Below are positions 15,741 through 20,007 of a stretch of DNA of 20,007 nucleotides, piece after piece (within the stretch, counting starts at the first letter, position 1; the number at the start of each line of letters is the position of its first letter). This stretch comes from Candidatus Fibrimonadales bacterium (GTDB taxonomy: Bacteria; Fibrobacterota; Fibrobacteria; Fibrobacterales; Fibrobacteraceae): NCBI GenBank assembly GCA_009788135.1, contig WQSA01000015.1, positions 1 through 20,007 of the forward strand. The letters run 5' to 3'. Made by a program: the position numbers and the translations under genes. Below the pieces are notes generated by a model, which was given only the letters and a program-made list of their open reading frames with translations, was not told the DNA's origin and searched no databases.

Positions 15741-16470
15741 TTTTGCAATCATCGTAGCACAATCTTCCCCCAAAGATATCCAATGCGCTGCCTATTGTTA
15801 AATCTACTCTGCCTTTTGAAAGCTTGTTGCAGGTTTCAAAATCCTTTAAGCTGTTGGCACCTCCTGCGTAGGTAGCTGGAATAGGGGAGTTCTCGCCCAA
15901 AAAATCAATCAGTTCCAAGTCCATGCCCTGCTGTTTGCCTTCTACCCCTGCGGAATGAACTAAAAATTCAAAGCAATACTCGGAAATCATGTCCAAATTT
16001 TCTTTGGTTATGTAAAAGTCCGTTAAAGTTTGCCATTTGTTTATTGCTACCTGCATTTTGTAGCAGCTTAAGTCCACAACTAGTTTTTCTTTCCCTATCT
16101 CATCGCTGAGTTCTTTTAATTTTTCAATTGAGAATTTGCCGTTTGGGAAAATATAGCTTGTGACTATAACAGCGGAAGCTCCCGTTTCCAGGTATTTTTT
16201 TGCATTTTCTTTGGTTATGCCGCCGCCTATTTGCATTCCGTTTGGGTAAGCTTTCAAGGCTCTTATTGCGGCATCTTCGTTGCCTGGCCCCAACATTATT
16301 ATATGGCCGCCTTTTAAGTTGTCTTTTTTGTACAACTCGGCGTACCATTCTGCGGGTTTTGATGAAACAAAGTTCTCTTTTAAATCGCTCTCGTTAGCCG
16401 AGAGCGAGGAACCTACTATCTGTTTGACTTTGCCGCTGTGTAAGTCTATGCACGGGCGAAAGCGAGTCAT
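15721..16470 (-). CDS. hisA: ProFAR isomerase HisA, eukaryotic (HIS6-like) type
   Basis: 249 aa (beta/alpha)8 barrel. It isomerises ProFAR to PRFAR, giving the substrate of HisHF. The sequence follows the yeast HIS6 pattern rather than the usual bacterial HisA: CIDLHSGKVKQIVG (7-20), NFVSSKPAEWYAELYK, HIIMLGPGNEDAA, QIGGGI, VIVTSYIF, KLVVDLSCYK, NKWQTLTDF, TYAGGANSLKDF and DLTIGSALDIFGG. Asp9 and the Asp of VVDLSC are the expected catalytic pair. The last residues LRVEN and the stop come from heptad element E, so the native tail has been replaced or extended. The ATG follows the endoglucanase stop with no gap (TAAATG) and no SD, suggesting reinitiation after that gene. The likely origin is transfer within a bacterial/eukaryotic HIS6 clade; this needs a tree. 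Confidence 0.93.
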   Translation of the reverse strand: MTRFRPCIDLHSGKVKQIVGSSLSANESDLKENFVSSKPAEWYAELYKKDNLKGGHIIMLGPGNEDAAIRALKAYPNGMQIGGGITKENAKKYLETGASAVIVTSYIFPNGKFSIEKLKELSDEIGKEKLVVDLSCYKMQVAINKWQTLTDFYITKENLDMISEYCFEFLVHSAGVEGKQQGMDLELIDFLGENSPIPATYAGGANSLKDFETCNKLSKGRVDLTIGSALDIFGGRLCYDDCKKLRVEN

Positions 16471-18327
16471 TTATTTATACTTGGCAGTCAACTCTGATGG
16501 GCAAGTTATTTCCTTGGACTTTGCAGCTGGATTATTGGCTATTTTGAACCAGTCTATAAACCAATCGCAACCAGCCTTCATATTAGCGAGCTGCGAGCCG
16601 CTAAAGGCAGATGCGCATCTGGTGCGGATGCAGGCTGCGTCAGGGCCGCAGCCCCCGCTATAATCAGCTCTAAAGCCTCCGTATTGCGCTCCCATATTTG
16701 TGTTAGAACCGCCGCCAAGCTGAGATATTTGATTGGTTAGAGCATTGAATGCGCCAACGCCGCCACCAGGAATCATAATATCAAATTGATCACCGCCCAC
16801 ATCGCCGCCTATGTTGGTTACCATAAGAACCATTCTTTTTCCAGAGACGTTGCCGCCTGCGGTGCCGCCTTCGCCGTTGTTGGTGAATTCTACCAAGAAG
16901 CACTTTCCGCAATCGCTGTTTGAATGAGACGCTGCAAAACCATAAGCCAGATTATCATTTATAGCCCATGGAACTTGATCCATGCAAGTGTAAGCAGGGC
17001 CGCTTTGACAAGCGTTTGCCGCATTTACATCGGAAAGCTTGCTGCCGTTAACGCTGCAACTTTTAGCCGCGCCATTTGGGCTGCCGCTAGCATTGGCTGT
17101 CCATGCACAGCTAGGTTTGCAAGAATCCCAGTAGCGCGTAGTCTTGTAATTTTTTGTGCCGCTATTCATATCTTGGCTGCATTGCGAGCAAGGAGTTCCG
17201 CCGCCAGTGTTTCCCTGAGAAGAGCTTGATGGCGTTGGAGCTGCGCTTACGGTCAATGTGCCAGAGCAATTGGCTTGCATGCCGCTGCAGTTGCCGGAAG
17301 TTGCTGTAGCCCTAACATTGTTATAAGTACCTGCCGTTGGATTGCTCCAGGTAGGTGCGCCGCTCCAAGTGATGTTGGAGCCAGTGACTGTAGAGCCATT
17401 GCATTGAACAACTGGCGCTGCTATTGCAGTTCCTGCCGTTCCTGTGGAAGGGACACTTGCGCATGTAAGCGTGGGTGTAGATGAAGTGTTAGAAGAAGAT
17501 GATTGCGGGGTTACTGTTGTTCCAGAAGAAGAGCTTCTGGCAGACGAGCTTGATTGCGAAGGCGTTACGCCGCTGCAGGCAATGGAGCCGCTTGCGCCGG
17601 TTGTGGAGAAATCACCACCCCAACCAGGTACATATATATAATATCCGCCATCCACTTTTGTTACGCCGGCATCAGTTAAGGCTTGAGAGCATGTTTTTTG
17701 ACCCCAGTCGGTATTGCCGCACCTGCCACCTTGGTCAGTATCCCAATTGGCTTTTAATGTCTTGCCGTTTACTGTTATTGTGCCTTCGCTTTGATTTCCG
17801 AGTTTTGAAATGCTGGTAGCGTATATGCAAGCGGGGCCATCGGGAGCATTTCCGTTTATACTTGCAGTTACTATATCGCTAAATGCTATGCCGCCGCACC
17901 AGCTCGGCTGATAACCGCAATTGCTGCCGGCAGCGGGCGCGCTGCTAGAAGAAGGTCTGGAAGAAGAACTTGAACTTGTAGTTTCTGTTGCAGAAGAGGA
18001 GCTTGCATTATTAGATACGCTGCTTGATGAAGATGTTGCAGATGGAGTTTGAGAGCTGCTTGATGGTTCATTGCCGTTGCCATTGGAGCTTGATGAACTA
18101 GAGCCTTGTTCTTCGTTAGAACTGCTGGAAGTTCCGCTGCCGCCCGCAGAGCTTGATGAGTCATGCTTTTGCTCATCATCGGAACTGCTGGAAGCATCTT
18201 CCAAGCAAGTTTCTGAATCATCGCAATGGGGTTTTGCTTCCGTATCGCCGGAACATCCAAAAAAGACGAATCCTGCCAAAACAACTGATAGAGTTGCTGA
18301 AACAAAAAAATTACGGGATTTTTTCAT
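16471..18327 (-). CDS. Lipoprotein GH45 endoglucanase with Ser-rich linkers
   Basis: 618 aa from ATG at 18327, chosen because SD AGAGG (18334-18338) lies six bases upstream; the frame opens 28 codons earlier, without signal logic. The signal peptide ends in VFFGC, Cys25 being a likely lipid anchor, though Phe at -3 is atypical. Poly-Ser linkers (about 46-132) lead to a cysteine-rich module (about 136-252, CGYQPSWCGG to GYYIYVPGWGG) that I cannot assign but is placed like a binding module. Another Ser linker and an Ig-like module (about 287-363, LTCASVPSTGTAGTAI) follow. The C-terminal GH45 domain (about 380-618) has the signature TTRYWDSCKPSCAW with catalytic Asp401 and QFDIMIPGGGVG with acid Asp516. 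It cleaves beta-1,4-glucan in cellulose, at the cell surface if lipidated. Poly-Ser linkers are typical of Fibrobacter cellulases. hisA follows directly. Confidence 0.93.
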   Translation of the reverse strand: MKKSRNFFVSATLSVVLAGFVFFGCSGDTEAKPHCDDSETCLEDASSSSDDEQKHDSSSSAGGSGTSSSSNEEQGSSSSSSNGNGNEPSSSSQTPSATSSSSSVSNNASSSSATETTSSSSSSRPSSSSAPAAGSNCGYQPSWCGGIAFSDIVTASINGNAPDGPACIYATSISKLGNQSEGTITVNGKTLKANWDTDQGGRCGNTDWGQKTCSQALTDAGVTKVDGGYYIYVPGWGGDFSTTGASGSIACSGVTPSQSSSSARSSSSGTTVTPQSSSSNTSSTPTLTCASVPSTGTAGTAIAAPVVQCNGSTVTGSNITWSGAPTWSNPTAGTYNNVRATATSGNCSGMQANCSGTLTVSAAPTPSSSSQGNTGGGTPCSQCSQDMNSGTKNYKTTRYWDSCKPSCAWTANASGSPNGAAKSCSVNGSKLSDVNAANACQSGPAYTCMDQVPWAINDNLAYGFAASHSNSDCGKCFLVEFTNNGEGGTAGGNVSGKRMVLMVTNIGGDVGGDQFDIMIPGGGVGAFNALTNQISQLGGGSNTNMGAQYGGFRADYSGGCGPDAACIRTRCASAFSGSQLANMKAGCDWFIDWFKIANNPAAKSKEITCPSELTAKYK

Positions 18328-18354
18328 ACTAGACCTCTTTGTAACCTGCGTATT

Positions 18355-18384
18355 GTTATATAATATATATTTTTTTTTTGTTAA
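18355..18384 (-). promoter_or_regulatory. Possible promoter of the endoglucanase-hisA unit
   Basis: Minus strand: TTAACA (18379-18384), an 18-bp A-rich spacer, then TATAAC (18355-18360), followed by the SD and ATG at 18327. The area is very AT-rich, so other matches exist. Confidence 0.35.
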
Positions 18385-18397
18385 TGGGCGTTTTTTA

Positions 18398-18427
18398 TTG
18401 CATTTTTGCATTTTTTTGCAAAAAAAA
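18398..18427. repeat. TTGCA repeats and T7-GC-A7 palindrome between endoglucanase and pgk
   Basis: TTGCAT at 18398 and 18406, and TTGCAA at 18416, sit in tandem. The last forms a perfect T7-GC-A7 palindrome (18411-18426). It lies centrally in the 190-bp divergent region and could be an operator or only AT-rich spacer. Confidence 0.4.
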
Positions 18428-18455
18428 GTGATATTTCTACCTTTTTTATGCTATT

Positions 18456-18485
18456 TTGTAGATAATTTCCAAAATTTACTATATT
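18456..18485 (+). promoter_or_regulatory. Possible pgk promoter
   Basis: TTGTAG (18456-18461), an 18-bp spacer, then TATATT (18480-18485) would start transcription near 18492, leaving a leader of about 26 bases that includes SD GGAG (18507-18510). Confidence 0.45.
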
Positions 18486-18517
18486 CTTTCAAAAGATTTT
18501 TTTTACGGAGACAAGAT

Positions 18518-19780
18518 ATGTCTAAGCTTTTTATTGAAGACCTTGATATGCAAGGTAAGCGTGTTTTTATTCGCGTGGATTTTAATGTTCCGCAAGATAA
18601 AACTACAGGGGAAATAACCAATACAAAACGTATAGAAGCGGCGCTTCCAACAATACGCTATGCATTGGACAAAGGCGCTGCCGTTATTTTGGCATCCCAT
18701 TTGGGCAGGCCGGATGGCAAAGCTGTTGCAAAATACAGTTTGAAGCCCGTTGCAGACAAATTGCATGAATTGCTAGGCAAACCGGTTAAATTCCTAAGCG
18801 ATTGCGTTGGTGCGGAAGTTGAAAAGGAATGCACAGCCGCAAAGCCCGGCGATGTTGTTTTGCTGGAGAACCTGCGCTTCCACTTGGAAGAAGAAGGCAA
18901 AGCGAAAGTTAAAAAGCCAGACGGCACCGAAGAAAAAATCAAAGCCGATCCGGCCAAAGTAAAAGAATTCAGAGCTTCTCTTGCAAAACTTGCAGAAGTC
19001 TATATAAACGATGCTTTTGGCACTGCGCACCGCGCCCACTCCTCAATGCTTGGAGAAGGCTACGAGAAGAGAGCCAGCGGTTACCTTATGAAAAAGGAAC
19101 TAGATGCATTTGCGGCCGTGCTGGACAATCCAAAGCGCCCTGTGCTTGCAATTCTTGGCGGCGCAAAAGTCGCAGACAAAATCCAGCTTATCAACAACCT
19201 GCTGGACAAAGCCGATAAAATCATAATTGGCGGAGGCATGGCCTTCACATTCAAAAAAGTTATCAACAACCTGGCTATAGGGGCTTCCCTCTACGACGAC
19301 GAAGGTGCGAAAATAGTTCCGAGCTTGATTGAAAAAGCAAAAAAGAACGGCAAAGAGATTATTCTGCCCGTTGACTATGTTGTCGCAGACAAATTCGCAG
19401 CAGATGCAGCAACCAAATCCGCAGACGATTCCTCTGGCATTCCTGATGGCTGGATGGGCTTGGATGTTGGCCCAAAATCCACAGAGCTTTTTGTGAAAGC
19501 TATTTTGGATTCCAAAACCATTGTTTGGAACGGGCCTGCAGGCGTATTTGAATTTGCAGCTTTTGAAAAAGCTACAAAAGCTATGGCAGACGCTATAGTT
19601 CAAGCCACGCAAGGCGGTGCAATCACCGTGATTGGCGGCGGAGACACGGCAACTGCAGCAAAAAAGTACGGAGCAGACAAAAAAGTTACTCACACATCTA
19701 CTGGAGGCGGTGCATCGCTGGAATTCCTTGAAGGCAAAGAGCTTCCGGGTGTGGCTGCTCTGTCGGAGAAACAATGTTAA
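18518..19780 (+). CDS. pgk: Phosphoglycerate kinase
   Basis: 420 aa. This glycolytic enzyme transfers phosphate from 1,3-bisphosphoglycerate to ADP. Motifs in order: RVDFNVPQ (19-26), SHLGRPDG (60-67), ENLRFHLEEEG (117-127), NDAFGTAHRAHSS (164-176), AILGGAKVADKI (211-222), IIGGGMAFTF (236-245), LDVGPKS (315-321), WNGPAGVFE (337-345) and GGGDTATA (373-380). It is longer than many bacterial PGKs (about 395 aa) because of a charged insert near 128-150 (KAKVKKPDGTEEKIKADPAK). SD GGAG is seven bases before ATG. The same frame is open far upstream, but that part is antisense to the endoglucanase gene and has no start signal. It is followed by an overlapping 48-codon gene and an RNase E/G gene. Confidence 0.97.
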   Translation: MSKLFIEDLDMQGKRVFIRVDFNVPQDKTTGEITNTKRIEAALPTIRYALDKGAAVILASHLGRPDGKAVAKYSLKPVADKLHELLGKPVKFLSDCVGAEVEKECTAAKPGDVVLLENLRFHLEEEGKAKVKKPDGTEEKIKADPAKVKEFRASLAKLAEVYINDAFGTAHRAHSSMLGEGYEKRASGYLMKKELDAFAAVLDNPKRPVLAILGGAKVADKIQLINNLLDKADKIIIGGGMAFTFKKVINNLAIGASLYDDEGAKIVPSLIEKAKKNGKEIILPVDYVVADKFAADAATKSADDSSGIPDGWMGLDVGPKSTELFVKAILDSKTIVWNGPAGVFEFAAFEKATKAMADAIVQATQGGAITVIGGGDTATAAKKYGADKKVTHTSTGGGASLEFLEGKELPGVAALSEKQC

Positions 19781-19920
19781 AGAAAGAAGATCGCATTTTA
19801 ATTCGCACCTCGCTCACAGAATACAGAAATCTCCTCTTCAAAGCCTTCAACGGCTCTGAAGAGGAGAAAGCTAAAATTGCGAGAGTAAATCGTTTACTGC
19901 AGAATTGGAAAGCAACTTAA
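19774..19920 (+). CDS. Small basic protein of unknown function (48 aa)
   Basis: ATG overlaps the pgk stop (ATGTTAA), and SD GGAG at 19765-19768 lies five bases upstream inside pgk. The 48-aa product starts MLKKEDRILIRT and ends RLLQNWKAT. It looks like one or two amphipathic helices (EYRNLLFKAF, then KAKIARVNRLLQNW), with no signal peptide or cysteine. Its stop lies ten bases before the ATG of the RNase E/G gene. The good SD and tight packing make it a credible gene, coupled to pgk; I do not recognise the family. Confidence 0.65.
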   Translation: MLKKEDRILIRTSLTEYRNLLFKAFNGSEEEKAKIARVNRLLQNWKAT

Positions 19921-19930
19921 AGGGATTTTT

Positions 19931-20007
19931 ATGCAAAAAAACGGAGCCGCGGAACGTGGCATTTTGGTTAGCGCAACACCTTATGATACTCGCATAGCGG
20001 TTTTGGA
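19931..20007 (+). CDS. rng: Ribonuclease E/G family protein (5' end only)
   Basis: The first 25 codons are in the window. The start MQKNGAAERGILVSATPYDT followed by RIAVL matches the opening beta strand of RNase E/G (ILVNxTPxETRVAvl), just before the S1-like domain. These enzymes cut single-stranded RNA and mature rRNA. SD AAGGGA lies about six bases before ATG. Assignment as RNase G rather than E is a guess, as the rest is outside. Confidence 0.7.
   Translation, partial: MQKNGAAERGILVSATPYDTRIAVL

Noticed and set aside
17886..18305. 139-codon minus frame inside the endoglucanase gene
   Set aside because: Frame-shifted reading of the Ser-linker repeats; the overlapping frame has signal peptide and GH45 motifs.
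18071..18517. N-terminal extension of the phosphoglycerate kinase frame
   Set aside because: The open frame continues upstream, but the first part is antisense to the endoglucanase Ser-linker region; PGK homology begins at MSKLF with an SD, so the start is 18518.

Overview
The window looks like chromosome from a Fibrobacterota bacterium, a Fibrobacter-like anaerobic fibre degrader. The signs are a secreted fibro-slime protein, a lipoprotein GH45 endoglucanase with poly-serine linkers, a methylmalonyl-CoA mutase small subunit, and a lexA promoter carrying a near match to the LexA box I recall for Fibrobacter succinogenes (TGCNCN4GTGCA). There is no phage, plasmid, CRISPR or insertion-sequence signature. 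Genes are packed tightly, with many ATGA, TTGA or TAATG junctions, and no gene-free stretch exceeds 200 bp.

Layout. At the left edge, three genes on the minus strand form mnmE - tRNA-Leu(CAG) - a two-headed glycosyltransferase that runs off the window. A short lipoprotein gene diverges from mnmE, followed by the large fibro-slime gene on plus. This converges, with a 4-bp overlap inside a 12-bp palindrome, on a ppiB-hisH minus-strand pair. lexA diverges from ppiB across 84 bp that hold the LexA-box candidate. On plus, a long HEAT/DUF349 helical protein is followed by thrH (phosphoserine phosphatase type), whose end overlaps the end of the opposing serC by 30 bp. Serine steps 2 and 3 therefore meet tail to tail. 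On minus, mutA (small subunit) - ybbR-like - tsaD - serC form one tight unit, preceded by a GH45 endoglucanase - hisA unit. The GH45 gene diverges from pgk, which is followed on plus by a 48-codon small gene and the start of an RNase E/G gene.

The most unusual signal is a dispersed 32-bp element made of heptads, A(GTKGAGA)4GTK. It occurs five times, always with exactly four heptads plus four extra bases. Two copies lie inside mnmE and one inside tsaD. One copy supplies the last codons and the stop of hisA, and an inverted partner lies 54 bp beyond it. All three fully intragenic copies are in frame. In mnmE and tsaD two of them encode almost the same peptide (NSQLSTLNSQL and NSPLSTLNSPL) in variable loops of conserved enzymes. 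The fixed size argues against ordinary slippage and for a dispersed element that tolerates, or chooses, coding loops.

Other points of interest are a HisA of the eukaryotic (yeast HIS6-like) type, a degenerate G4 motif in MnmE, several genes with a -10-like hexamer six bases before ATG and no Shine-Dalgarno (possible leaderless transcripts), and an unidentified cysteine-rich module in the endoglucanase. All identifications come from reading motifs by eye; no database search was run.
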